Of a stretch of DNA of 20,471 nt, positions 1 through 7,484 are shown one piece after another (the stretch's first letter is position 1; each line of letters opens with the position of its first letter). The stretch comes from Candidatus Altimarinota bacterium (lineage in GTDB: Bacteria > Patescibacteriota > Gracilibacteria > BD1-5 > UBA2023). The DNA is taken from NCBI GenBank assembly GCA_947373235.1, contig CANBWW010000008.1, positions 1 to 20,471 of the forward strand. The letters run 5' to 3'. The notes beneath the pieces were generated by a model. It made no database searches. It saw only the letters and a list, made by a program, of their open reading frames with translations, and had not been told where the DNA came from. A program made the translations under genes and the position numbers.

Positions 1-639
1 AATATAAATATCGTATCTACTATTTTTACGGAAGAACGACCTTCGATGACTGATCCTATCCAACAGAAAAATGCTGACAATGTTTTGTTCGAATCAGCGA
101 AAATATCGAGCCTTCTGACTGATGGTGTTCTCACACTCGATGAGAAAAAACTGTATCGAACCGATCTGGATAGTCTCAGGGCGAGTGCTGTTTATTTTTC
201 GAATACCGATAATTCTGCCATAAAAACGACAGTATCAGATATAGAAGCACTTGCGAATACAACTGACTATGTTCCTTGGTGGATTATTGTACTCGTTTCG
301 CTCGCGATCGGAGCTGGAACGCTCGTTGGTTGGAAAAGGATCGTGAAAACCATCTGAGAAAAAATCGGGAAATATCAGATGAATTATGCACAAGCGGCGT
401 CTTCTGCACTCGTGACAGCTGGTATGATCTGAGTGGCATCTACTCTTGGACTTCCAGTTTCTACGACTCATGTCATGAGTTCGAGTGTCGCAGGAACGAT
501 GGTCGAAGAGCACGGATGGAAAAAAGGCGTTGACCCAGCTACACTCAAGCATATACTTCTGGCCTGGGTTCTTACAATGCCGACGACTATGATCGTGGCA
601 GGTTCTATTTTTTACCTATGTTCGAAGTTATTCTTTTAG
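1..639 (+). CDS. pit: PiT-family inorganic phosphate transporter, C-terminal part (5' end outside window)
   Basis: Low-affinity phosphate permease of the inner membrane; only the last 212 codons are present, because the frame is open from base 1. The C-terminal half follows E. coli PitA closely: a membrane segment (VPWWIIVLVSLAIGAGTLVG), then GWKRIVKT, GEKIGK, YAQAASSALVTAG, the family signature LGLPVSTTHVMSSSVAGTM, and a last segment ILLAWVLTMPTTM. Two in-frame TGA codons (355-357, 430-432) fall where PitA has glycine (KTxGEKIG and MIGVAS), so the gene is intact under code 25 and ends at TAG. The stretch before the first visible membrane segment (about codons 16-90) is a hydrophilic loop. 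The neighbour on the other strand ends 3 bp after this stop. Family call is firm; the upstream partner (often a PhoU-like protein) cannot be seen. Confidence 0.93.
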
Positions 640-642
640 TTC

Positions 643-939
643 TTATCCGATAAAATGAAAGGACATAAGAATACTCAGAAGTACGATTCCTATGAGCGCG
701 GTTATGAAAAGATATTCTGCAATCGATTCGAGAAGATTTCATCGTGACTCTTTATCCGTATGCATTGCTGAGAATGAGAAAAGACACGATAAAGATAGAA
801 AAAGTGAAATCAATGCTGAAAAATCATCAATAAAACTTGATTCCGTTCGATCCGCGATATGTATAGAAGTGATGATGATAAAACAAAAACCAAGAAGATT
901 CGCGGATGTGCTGAGTATATGTGGAGAATTCTTTTGCAT
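643..939 (-). CDS. small hydrophobic membrane protein of unknown function
   Basis: 98 codons, two or three predicted membrane segments: about residues 14-29 (LLGFCFIIITSIHIAD), 39-56 (FSALISLFLSLSCLFSF) and the C-terminus (RLIGIVLLSILMSF). One TGA (739-741) is read as Gly; without it the protein would stop after two segments. The pattern (segment, T/S-rich ExxFIDDF stretch, segment, charged loop, AEYLF, segment) resembles small uncharacterised inner-membrane proteins I recall from Bacteroidota, but this is memory of a pattern, not a search. The ATG at 937-939 is chosen because it leaves a normal membrane-protein N-terminus. A TATACT box (961-966 on this strand) is 21 nt upstream, but I see no matching -35 or Shine-Dalgarno. 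It ends 3 bp from the pit stop, a tail-to-tail arrangement. A competing plus-strand frame here has no membrane logic. Confidence 0.6.
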
Positions 940-1001
940 AGTGTATGAGTGTGAGTTTCGAGTATAGGTAAATGACTTTAAGAATATCTTAATTCGATGA
1001 A

Positions 1002-1031
1002 AAAAATCCTTTCAGTACTGAAAGGATTTTT
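1002..1031 (-). terminator. intrinsic terminator of the seven-gene minus-strand run
   Basis: Perfect inverted repeat of 14 bp arms (AAAAATCCTTTCAG / CTGAAAGGATTTTT) around TA, 40 bp past the SRPBCC stop. The minus transcript carries a run of seven U directly after the stem, so that is the likely main direction. The plus side also has five T, but no plus-strand transcript is expected here except read-through from pit. Confidence 0.85.
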
Positions 1032-1070
1032 AAATCTATTTTATTGAAATGGACTTTGAGAACGAGTAAC

Positions 1071-1517
1071 TTATGAGTATATAGATTCTGTATATTTCTT
1101 GAAATTTCCGAGGATTGCTTCCCATCCAGCTTTTTGCATTTCTTCAGAATTGAGTTCTTCTGCATCAAACGTTTCTATTATTTTTACTCATTCAGGCGTT
1201 TCTTCGAGAGTTATATCTACTACTCGACCAGCATCGAGGAAGTATTCTTTCATCTCGCCGAGAGTATAGCTCATGCTTTTCATCGGTTCGACACTTGTGT
1301 ATTGGGCCGTGAGATCAAATCCAAAACTTCCATCGCGTGCTTCCATACGAGTGGTAAAAATTCCTCCAACTTTTGGTGATTCTCATTTTGCCCATGGACA
1401 GTGCCAAGTGGCTTCATCTGCGAATGCCCAGTGTACGATATGGATGGGATTCCAGAGGCTATCCCAAACCGTTTCGAGAGGAGCGGAGATGGTGATAGAT
1501 ACTTTGAGTTTAGACAT
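1071..1517 (-). CDS. SRPBCC-domain (AHSA1/YndB-like) protein
   Basis: 148 aa with the START/Bet v1-like helix-grip layout of the AHSA1-type SRPBCC family: a starting strand (KVSITISAPLETVWDSLWN), the typical IVHWAFAD..TWHCPWA segment followed by a GG and a long beta meander, and the closing helix MQKAGWEAILGNFKKYTES. Such proteins bind hydrophobic ligands in a deep cavity; many stand-alone bacterial members are functionally unassigned and often sit beside VOC/PhnB genes, as here. Two TGA codons (residues 45 and 110) are read as Gly. Last gene of the minus-strand run; 27 bp separate it from the pentapeptide-repeat gene and a terminator follows. The ligand cannot be inferred. Confidence 0.88.
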
Positions 1518-1544
1518 ATGATAAAAGTGAAAAATAGAGTGAGA

Positions 1545-2114
1545 TTACCTGATGATTATATCGTATTTTGTGAGAAGTCCAGAGATTCATTCGAGTGAAA
1601 ATTTTGCTTTTTTCATCTTGTTTTGTTCCGGATCGATCACATATCCAAAGGAAGTGGTGAAATCAGTCTTTTCGAGCCTTGTATTTCTAAAAATACTCTT
1701 TGTGAAGTCACATTTTTCGAAAATACTTTCCGACAGATCAGAATCAGAAAAATCTACTTCTTCGATATGACATGCTCGAAATGAAGTTTTTTTCATTTTC
1801 ACTCAGATGAATGACGAAAAATCGAGAAAACAATTTTCAAAATCCACTTCAAATAAAAAACTCGAAGCCTGATTCCACTCGATTCCATGGAGTTTACAAT
1901 CAGAAAAATGAATATTCTGTAAACTGGTTTCTCGGACTTTTATCATACTGAGATTACATTTCTGAAATGTACAATCTATAAATTTTAGCGAAGAAATATC
2001 TGAAAAACTGAGATTACAACCGATAAATATACAGTTTTCATATTCTCATTTTTCCAGTGGTTTTTCCGTGAAGTTCTGTTTTTCGAAAGTCTGATTTTCA
2101 AAAATATTTTCCAT
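1545..2114 (-). CDS. pentapeptide-repeat protein (McbG/Qnr-like architecture)
   Basis: 189 aa. Most of the chain is the five-residue pattern A/C/S-(D/N)-(L/F)-X-X, for example CIFIG CNLSF, SDLSE SIFEK CDFTK SIFRN TRLEK TDFTT, which folds as a right-handed quadrilateral beta-helix. The end (residues about 158-189) is SFGYVIDPEQNKMKKAKFSLEG followed by ISGLLTKYDIIIR, a C-terminal motif common to McbG/Qnr-type two-domain pentapeptide proteins that can mimic DNA and bind gyrase. Three TGA codons (2046-2048, 1803-1805, 1587-1589) are read as Gly; under the standard code the gene falls into four fragments. It starts 3 bp after the upstream VOC gene stop and so is translationally linked to it. Gyrase protection is only a family-level possibility. 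Confidence 0.88.
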
Positions 2115-2117
2115 AGT

Positions 2118-2588
2118 TTACTCGTTATATGCTTTTTCTATATCAGCTATATTGAGTCGTTTCATCTGCATCATTTTTTTCATCAGATTTCCTGATTTTT
2201 CTTTTTCTCCACTTTTCATCAGTTCGAGAAAACGATCTGGAATTATCTGCCAAGAAATCCCAAATTGATCACATACCCATCAGCATTGTTCGGCTTTTGG
2301 AATAGCCGAGAGTTTTTCGTAGTAGTGGTCCATTTCTGCTTGTGTTTTACACGGAATCATGAAAGAAACAGCACAGGAATGAGGAAACTGTGGTCCACCA
2401 TTGAGTCCAAGAAATTTTTGTCAGAGAATCGTGAATTCGACCGTCATGACAGAACCAGGATTTCCATGTTCGTTCGACGGATCATATGGAACCGTCATTC
2501 CGAGAGTTGCATTCGGAAAAGTCGAAATATAGTGCTTTGCTGCATCGAGTGCATTTCCATCGAACCAGAGACAAGTAGTGAGTTCCAT
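2118..2588 (-). CDS. PhnB-like VOC-superfamily protein (3-demethylubiquinone-9 3-methyltransferase-like fold)
   Basis: 156 aa. Starts with the PhnB-type signature TTCLWFDGNALDAAKHYIST, then the central MTVEFTILG..FLGLNGGPQFPHSCAVSFMI, then QCGWVCDQFGISWQIIPDRFLELM, all typical of the PhnB-like branch of the vicinal oxygen chelate fold (two beta-alpha-beta-beta-beta modules). The ending (GNLMKKMMQMKRLNIADIEKAY) matches the family's helical tail. Two TGA codons (residues 56 and 103) are Gly; the second gives CGWVCDQFG, where relatives carry Gly. These proteins are often misannotated as methyltransferases; the substrate is unknown. Six bp after tauE-like and three bp before the pentapeptide gene. 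Confidence 0.9.
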
Positions 2589-2594
2589 AAAAAA

Positions 2595-3347
2595 TTAGTA
2601 AGAGATATACGCCAGGTAGAGAAAATAAATGGCAAAAAGAAAAATAGTACACAGAAGAATTCCTCGAAAAAAATCATTTCCGATTTTTATAATGTGTTTG
2701 GTTCAGAAATATCCACCGATAAACATGCCCAGTGCAAGAGCAACTGCCCAGGGAATGTTATATTTTCACTGGACGATGACTCCGATACACGTTCCGATAA
2801 ACCAGGGAATTGCCATGGCGGTGGCGATTCATTTTGCCTTGAGTGTCGAGAGTTTGAGTACAAAAGTATTCGTAAAATAATACCACACGCCCGATCCTGC
2901 CATAAAAAGATTCCCGATAAATCCAAGAAATAAGAGACAAGTATAATAACTATATTCTCGTTTTTTCGAAAGATTGTCATGTGTTTTAAATCCTATTTTT
3001 CGAAAGATAGAAACACCCACAAGAAGTACCATACTCACTGCAGAAACAAAGTAAATAATCCAATCTGGAAGCGAGAAAATCGTATATGTTCCGAGAAAAC
3101 TCCCGATCATGGACATGATTCCTCATCCGAGAAGATATTTTGTTGGAATATGTCCGTGTTTATAGAAAATATAAACTCCACCCAGAACATCGCCGATTTT
3201 TCCAAGCTTAAAAGTGATCGTCGCCATCTGTGGGGGAATTCCTATGATCGTCAGTAGTCCGATTCCGAGAACAGAAACTCCACCAGAAGCAAAACTTCCG
3301 ATATATGCGGAAAAAAGTCCGATGAGAAATATGGTGAAAATATCCAT
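2595..3347 (-). CDS. TauE/SafE-family membrane exporter (sulfite/organosulfonate exporter family)
   Basis: 250 aa, about eight membrane segments arranged as two related halves. The first half opens with IFLIGLFSAYIGSFASGGVS, the family's hallmark helix followed by GxGLLTIIGIPPQMATITFKLG; the second half contains AGSGVWYYFTNTFVLKLSTLKA, the matching repeat, and ends KIGNDFFRGILLCTIFLFAI. Four TGA codons (3123, 2829, 2766 and 2703 by lowest coordinate) are read as Gly, mostly in helices or loops where glycine is expected. Relatives export sulfite, sulfoacetate or other small anions; this substrate is not predictable. Start ATG at 3345-3347; 13 bp after the upstream gene and 6 bp before the PhnB-like gene, so co-transcribed. 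Confidence 0.9.
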
Positions 3348-3360
3348 TGTATTAGTGATA

Positions 3361-3795
3361 TTATTTATTGACTACATTTATCATCCACTGGATTCAGAAC
3401 TTATCCGTAAGTGAACCATAATATGCTCCCCAGAACATATCGGCGAGTGGCATATTGATTTTTCCACCTTCAGAAAGTTTCGAAAAAAGTTCATCTGCTT
3501 CAGTACGAGTATCAGGTTCGAGACTGATATAGACGTTATTTCCTATATTCACATCGAAGCCCATCGATGCTGGTGCATCGGTTCACATGAGATGGGCTCC
3601 ACCGAGGATCTCGAGATCGACGTGCATGACGAGATTTTTATCTGATTCTGTCATTTCAGGAGTTCATGCTTGTGATGGAACTTCACCAAAACGGTGGATT
3701 CCACCGACAAATTCTCCACCAAAAATAGATCGATAAAATTCAAATGCTTGTTCCGTTTGATTCGGAAAATTGAGATAAATAGATGTGCGAGCCAT
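3361..3795 (-). CDS. PhnB-like VOC-superfamily protein
   Basis: 144 aa. The N-terminus ARTSIYLNFPNQTEQAFEFY..IFGGEF is the standard PhnB-like opening. It is followed by KNLVMHVDLEILGGAHLMG, a VYISLEPDTRTEADELFSKL helix, and the closing WGAYYGSLTDKFGIQWMIN motif, whose Gly is TGA. Three TGA codons are read as Gly: PSQAG, HLMG and DKFG. It belongs to the same superfamily as the next gene downstream but one, with a different sequence, so the two are not a recent duplication. Function unknown; related proteins sit in detoxification or stress clusters. Confidence 0.9.
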
Positions 3796-3819
3796 AAAAT
3801 GAAAAATGAAAAAATAAAA

Positions 3820-4218
3820 TTATTTTGCGTTGGTATCGGGAACGTGGATACCGAAAGTGTTTCACTCAGTATCGAGAAAATATCCTTGCCATGCCATTCC
3901 TGGAAGTGCGAATTTCTCCATGGCAACTTTTCCTCAGTGTGCGAGGATTTTTTCAGCAATGAGATCAAAATCTTCAGCTCCGATCGTTGCGACATATGCA
4001 TTGGTTCCACATTCTGTCGGAACTGGTTTTGGACGAGAAAGAAGTCCGCCATTGATTCCTGGTTCCGTACTTCCTTCTGGCGCTGTTAGGATTCCCCAAT
4101 AAGGAGTTCCGACATATTCGCTGTAGTCCACGAAAGTCCACCCAAAGACTTTTTCATAAAAATCTTTCGCACGGACTGGTTCATCTGCCTGTATTTCGAA
4201 ATGATTAACGCGATGCAT
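3820..4218 (-). CDS. glyoxalase/bleomycin-resistance type VOC protein
   Basis: 132 aa, the shorter glyoxalase-like VOC form: NHFEIQADEPVRAKDFYEKV (module 1 opening), FGWTFVDYS..YWGILTA, PGINGGLLSRP, then module 2 with NAYVATIGAEDFDLIAEKIL, GGKVAMEKFALPGMAWQGYF and the end LDTEGNTFGIHVPD. This order matches the SgaA-type/glyoxalase-like VOC subfamily rather than true glyoxalase I. Two TGA codons supply the Gly after ILAH and the Gly of DTEGN, a position almost always glycine in the family. Possible metal ligands are H7 and the Glu of DTEG, but assignment needs a structure model. No Shine-Dalgarno; the start follows a pyrimidine-rich stretch 34 bp after the rdgB-like stop. Confidence 0.9.
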
Positions 4219-4252
4219 AATAGAAAAGTTAGAAGATAGGATTTCCTTTCCT

Positions 4253-4798
4253 CTAGAGAGTGAGAAGAAATTTTTTCACTTTTTCAAGTGGTTTGATCTG
4301 TAGATAGTTTTTTATATGATTCTCTTTATCCATCTCAGCACGAGTTTCCGTGTATCCATCGGGGATAAAAATACGATCCCATCCATATCCATTTTTTCAT
4401 CTTGGTTTCTCGCTGATCACTCCTGGATGTATGGCTTCAAAAAATTCCAATATCTCTCCGTCAAAGTATCCATAAACGGTTTTTGCGATGGCTCATCTAT
4501 CTTTTCCATTCAAAAGTTCACATATTTTTTGTTCTGACATTTCTTCTAGAAAAAACTTTATAAATGTTCCAGGGAGTCTTCCAAACGCGATAAATTCGAG
4601 TGATGCATCTTCCACGAGAACTGGACTTTTTATTTTTTCGTAGGCTTGGCGTACTTTGTATTCGACGATGCTGTAGAGGTCGAGTGATTGGATCTCATCG
4701 AGATCGATTTTTTTATGAGCGACGGAAAAACCAAGATATTTTTCTAAGTATTCTGCTTTTTTCTCATTTCCAGTGATAAAAGTAATCATTTGTTTCAT
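4253..4798 (-). CDS. rdgB: non-canonical purine NTP pyrophosphatase, HAM1/RdgB family
   Basis: 181 aa. Hydrolyses (d)ITP and XTP to monophosphates, keeping deaminated purines out of nucleic acids. Visible motifs: FITGNEKKAEYLEKYLG (residues 7-23, P-loop-like TGNxxK), the acidic core VEDASLEFIAFGRLPGTFIK with the family's Pro-Gly-x-Phe/Tyr, a G-K-D-R-G-A-I-A-K-T-V-Y-G-Y-F strand, and PRGKNGYGWDRIFIPDG..TRAEMD, the substrate specificity block. Two TGA codons (4493-4495, 4397-4399) give KDRG and PRG, both conserved Gly. The sequence style is closer to the archaeal/eukaryotic-type ITPase branch than to E. coli RdgB. First gene of the minus-strand run. The -10-like TACAAT lies only 6 nt before the ATG, so the message is probably leaderless. 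Confidence 0.92.
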
Positions 4799-4804
4799 GG
4801 TAAA

Positions 4805-4832
4805 ATTGTATCTTTTTCAGATGAGAAAACAA
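4805..4832 (-). promoter_or_regulatory. putative promoter of rdgB and the following run
   Basis: On the minus strand: TTGTTT (4827-4832), 16-nt spacer, TACAAT (4805-4810), then 6 nt to the ATG. If the usual start lies 6-8 nt after the -10, the transcript begins at or next to the start codon. Confidence 0.5.
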
Positions 4833-4856
4833 AGTTTTTTCTCTGAAATCTCAAAT

Positions 4857-4901
4857 AAAAATCTCTCACCTGACCGTGAGAGATTTTCTTAAAGCTTTTT
4901 T
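4857..4901 (-). terminator. composite terminator, copy A (16-nt box plus hairpin), shared with the rpoC terminator
   Basis: Read on the minus strand after the coiled-coil gene stop: box AAAAAAGCTTTAAGAA (4886-4901) overlapping the start of a hairpin with arms AAAATCTCTCAC and GTGAGAGATTTTT, hexaloop GGTCAG (4870-4875), then a U-rich tail. The box and the loop core CACGGTCAGGTG are identical to those after rpoC (17840-17893), while the rest of the stem differs but still pairs. The plus side also ends in T, so some bidirectional activity is possible. Confidence 0.85.
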
Positions 4902-4907
4902 CTATTT

Positions 4908-5612
4908 TTATTGGCTGACTGTTCCAGAAACATTGACTCCTACACTGTATTTTTCCTTGATCGCATCGCGTTTTTTCTGAAGAGCTTCTTTGAGAATATC
5001 TCTTTTTCCTTGTATATCTTTTTTGAGAGTTTCCCGAGTATCTTTGATTACTTGGTGAACAGCAGCTCGAGTATCCTTGATTTCTCATTTTACTTCTTGC
5101 CGAGTATCTTTTATATCTTGTTTTATAGTTTTTACATCTGAAATAGTAATTCCTTTTGATGTAAGATAATCATGGATAATCTTTACGAGCGTATCTCTAT
5201 CAGTTGATGAGAGTTTTGCTATTGCTTCTGAAATATTTCCGATATTTATATTTCCAGATCCACTGGGTGTATGAGGAGTCGTAGTTCCACTCCATGTATT
5301 TCAAGTTCCATGGTTTTCATCATGGTGAGGATATTTTGGATACTCAGATCCACTCCATGTTTTTCCACTTTGAGTCCAGATCGAAGATGAAGAAGTGAGA
5401 CCGATTCCTGTATTACTCAGTTGTGCAGATACTTTTGTTTTGAGGGAAATGCAATAATCATGACTACTTCCGCTGAAGCTATCGCAGTTTACTCACTGTA
5501 TATAGCTGATTTCAGTATTTGTAAACACATGTGATGATCCAATCTCTGTTGCAAAGCTCAAAAGTGGAGCTGCAGAAATCAGAACTATTCCTGAAAGAAA
5601 TATCTTGTTCAT
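4908..5612 (-). CDS. secreted protein with C-terminal 11-residue coiled-coil repeats, unknown function
   Basis: 234 aa. Residues 1-22 form a signal peptide (MNKIFLSGIVLISAAPLLSF-A, cleavage probably before TEIG), which decides the start; an upstream in-frame extension lacks this logic. A segment with two cysteines follows (VNCDSFS..HDYCISL), then a low-complexity Ser/Thr/Gly/Trp/His linker with repeated TWSG (about residues 75-120), a helical stretch (ISEAIAKLSSTDRDTLVKII, then ITISDVKTIKQ), and five 11-residue repeats (167-221) of the type IKDTRxxVKxx. The last residues are VGVNVSGTVSQ. Three TGA codons are Gly (5493, 5301 and 5085 by lowest coordinate), the last inside repeat 1. The rich Lys/Arg/Asp/Glu pattern with period 11 predicts a right-handed or weakly wound coiled coil, perhaps oligomeric at the cell surface. 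No family is recognised. Confidence 0.82.
4950..5114 (-). repeat. five tandem 33-bp (11-codon) repeats inside the secreted protein gene
   Basis: The codons for IKDTR recur with exact 33-bp spacing: CGAGTATC on the plus strand at 5035, 5068 and 5101. Two more degenerate units lie downstream (IQGKRDILKEA, LQKKRDAIKEK). DNA identity is high only over the core, so these are old protein repeats rather than a recent expansion. Confidence 0.8.
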
Positions 5613-5738
5613 AGGAAAAAAATAAGAATAAAATCTCAAATGAGAAGATACACATTTTAACACTCTTTTATTAAAAAGCGAATCATTCACTCAAACTTCA
5701 CTCTTGACTCAGAGGATATATATTTATAGAAATACTCG

Positions 5739-7484
5739 CTATTCTGTAATCTCTCGTATCATCATCTGGAGACTGATTTTTCCATTCCATTCATTTTTTT
5801 CGAGTTCAAAAATCGGAGAAATAATTTCTCATATACTCGGAATTCCATCGGAAAATATGGCTTCAAAATTCCAAAGCAAAGATTTTATCTTCGGAAGTTC
5901 ATCGAATTCTATCGAAAGATGATTTTGTTCTTTTCCGATCATTTTTATCTGACTGATCGTCAGGTTTTCGATCATCCAAAGTGGTTTTCTGTTTCAGATT
6001 CCAAAAGGACGAAATCGGTCGATAATTTTAAGAGTTTCGAGATTGATTTGATCGACAGATATGATACTTTCGATTTCGATGGTTTTTTTCGGAAGGTCGA
6101 TTGTGTCATATTTTTCTCGGAATCTCTCGGTTATAAATATCTGAAATGCTTCGTATTTCGAAGCTTCGATCGTGAATCCTGCAGCTTGACGATGACCTCC
6201 GTAACGCACAAAAAAATGTTTGCACTCGTCGAGAAGTTCGACGAGATTGCACCATTCTGGAGAACGACAAGAGGCAACGAGAAGTATTTTCTCGTCTTTT
6301 GTCATTTCTTCCATTTCTTTTTCGTATTCTCTTTTTTTGACTTCTGGAGTTGGATGTTGTTCGCAAAGGACGATCGATGGACGATTATAGGCTTCGGTGA
6401 GTTTTCCTGCCACGAGTCCGATGAGTCCATGTTCCAGTTTTTTCTCGCGAAAAAAGAGGATGAGATTATCAGGATTTGCATTTTCGAGTGCGGTTTCAGC
6501 GAAACTTTTAACGACTTCTTTGCGCCGGTCATTCAGTTCTTCGATTTCTGACAAAAATTCATCACATCTGTCTTCACTCGCGAGAAGCCACCGAAGAGCG
6601 GTGAGGGGAGTATCCATACGACCACTTGCATTGATCCGAGGTCCAATCTGGAATCCTATGATATCCGCATTTCCTTCGACTTCATCGGTTTCTGAGAGAA
6701 ATTTCCTCAGTCCAGCTGATTCAGAGTTTTTCATCTGCTTGAGTCCGAGAGTCGTGATAATACGATTTTCTCCGACGAGTGGCATACAGTCAGCAACGGT
6801 TCCGAGGGAAGCGAGATCGATATATTTTTTCAGGATTTCTTCCTCTTCTTTTTCGGTTTTCCCGAGAGTTTTCAGTATTCCATGAAGGAGTTTATAGGCA
6901 ACTCCTGCACCCGCAAGGTTCGGAAATGGATAGACGATATCTTTTCTTTTTGGATTGAGAAGAGCGATCACTTCCGCTGGAATAACTTCAGGAACGGCAT
7001 GATGATCGGTCACGATCACATCGATTCCGAGGGATTTTGCATATTTGATCGGTTCGATATCACGAGTTCCACAGTCGACCGTGATGACGAGAGTGACTCA
7101 CTTTTCTTTCAGTTCATCGAAAAAATACGACTTCAACCCGTAGCCATCATGAACTCGATGTGGAAGACGATAAGAAACTTGGCATCAGATCTCAGAGAGA
7201 AATCGTACAAGGATCGCAGTACTCGAAACTCCGTCGACGTCATAATCTCAAAATATAACAATGCGTTCATTTTTTTCCTTTCCTTCCAAAATACGTTTCA
7301 CAGCCTTCTGTATATCAGGCATGAGATATGGATCGATGAGATCAGAAAAAGAAGGTAAAAAAAACATATGTTCATCTCCAGCTTTTATATTTCTATTTTG
7401 CAGAAGGATATTCAGAATTTCTGTTTCTGAATTGTTTCATATATGGATGGTTTGTCCATTTCGAGTCTGTAGGTTTTTTGACAT
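5739..7484 (-). CDS. recJ: single-stranded-DNA-specific 5'-3' exonuclease RecJ
   Basis: 581 aa, close to the usual bacterial RecJ (E. coli 577). Metal-dependent DHH-superfamily nuclease used in recombination and base-excision/mismatch repair. Motifs in order: GDYDVDGVSSTAIL (79-92, motif I), HRVHDGYGL, VITVDCGTRD, TDHHAVPE (DHH at 160-162), ASLGTVADCMPL (~225-236), GPRINASGRMD (~281-291), and the DHHA1 motif RYGGHRQAAGF. The C-terminus (IGNRKPLWMIENL onward) is the OB-like domain. Six TGA codons are Gly; the first Gly of motif I is one of them. Start: AGGAG (7492-7496) is 7 nt before ATG 7484, the best Shine-Dalgarno in the window. However, a perfect TATAAT (7498-7503) would start transcription around 7491, inside that site, so a leaderless start at ATG 7490 (two codons longer) is an alternative. 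The standard code would lose the catalytic N-terminus. Confidence 0.95.

Noticed and set aside
2265..2933. 222-aa plus-strand frame over the PhnB-like and TauE/SafE genes
   Set aside because: Basic, low-hydrophobicity shadow antisense to two conserved proteins; no motif or start context.
3651..4052. minus-strand 133-aa frame and plus-strand 131-aa frame over two VOC genes
   Set aside because: They overlap two well-supported VOC proteins in other frames and show no domain of their own.
4950..5114. 33-bp periodic repeats as a CRISPR array
   Set aside because: Units are contiguous without spacers, lie in a coding frame and encode an 11-residue protein repeat.
5613..5690. 26-residue N-terminal extension of the secreted protein
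   Set aside because: The internal ATG begins a textbook signal peptide; the extension would bury it.
5919..6551. 210-aa plus-strand frame inside recJ
   Set aside because: Phe/Asp-rich mirror of recJ codons; recJ motifs on the other strand are decisive.
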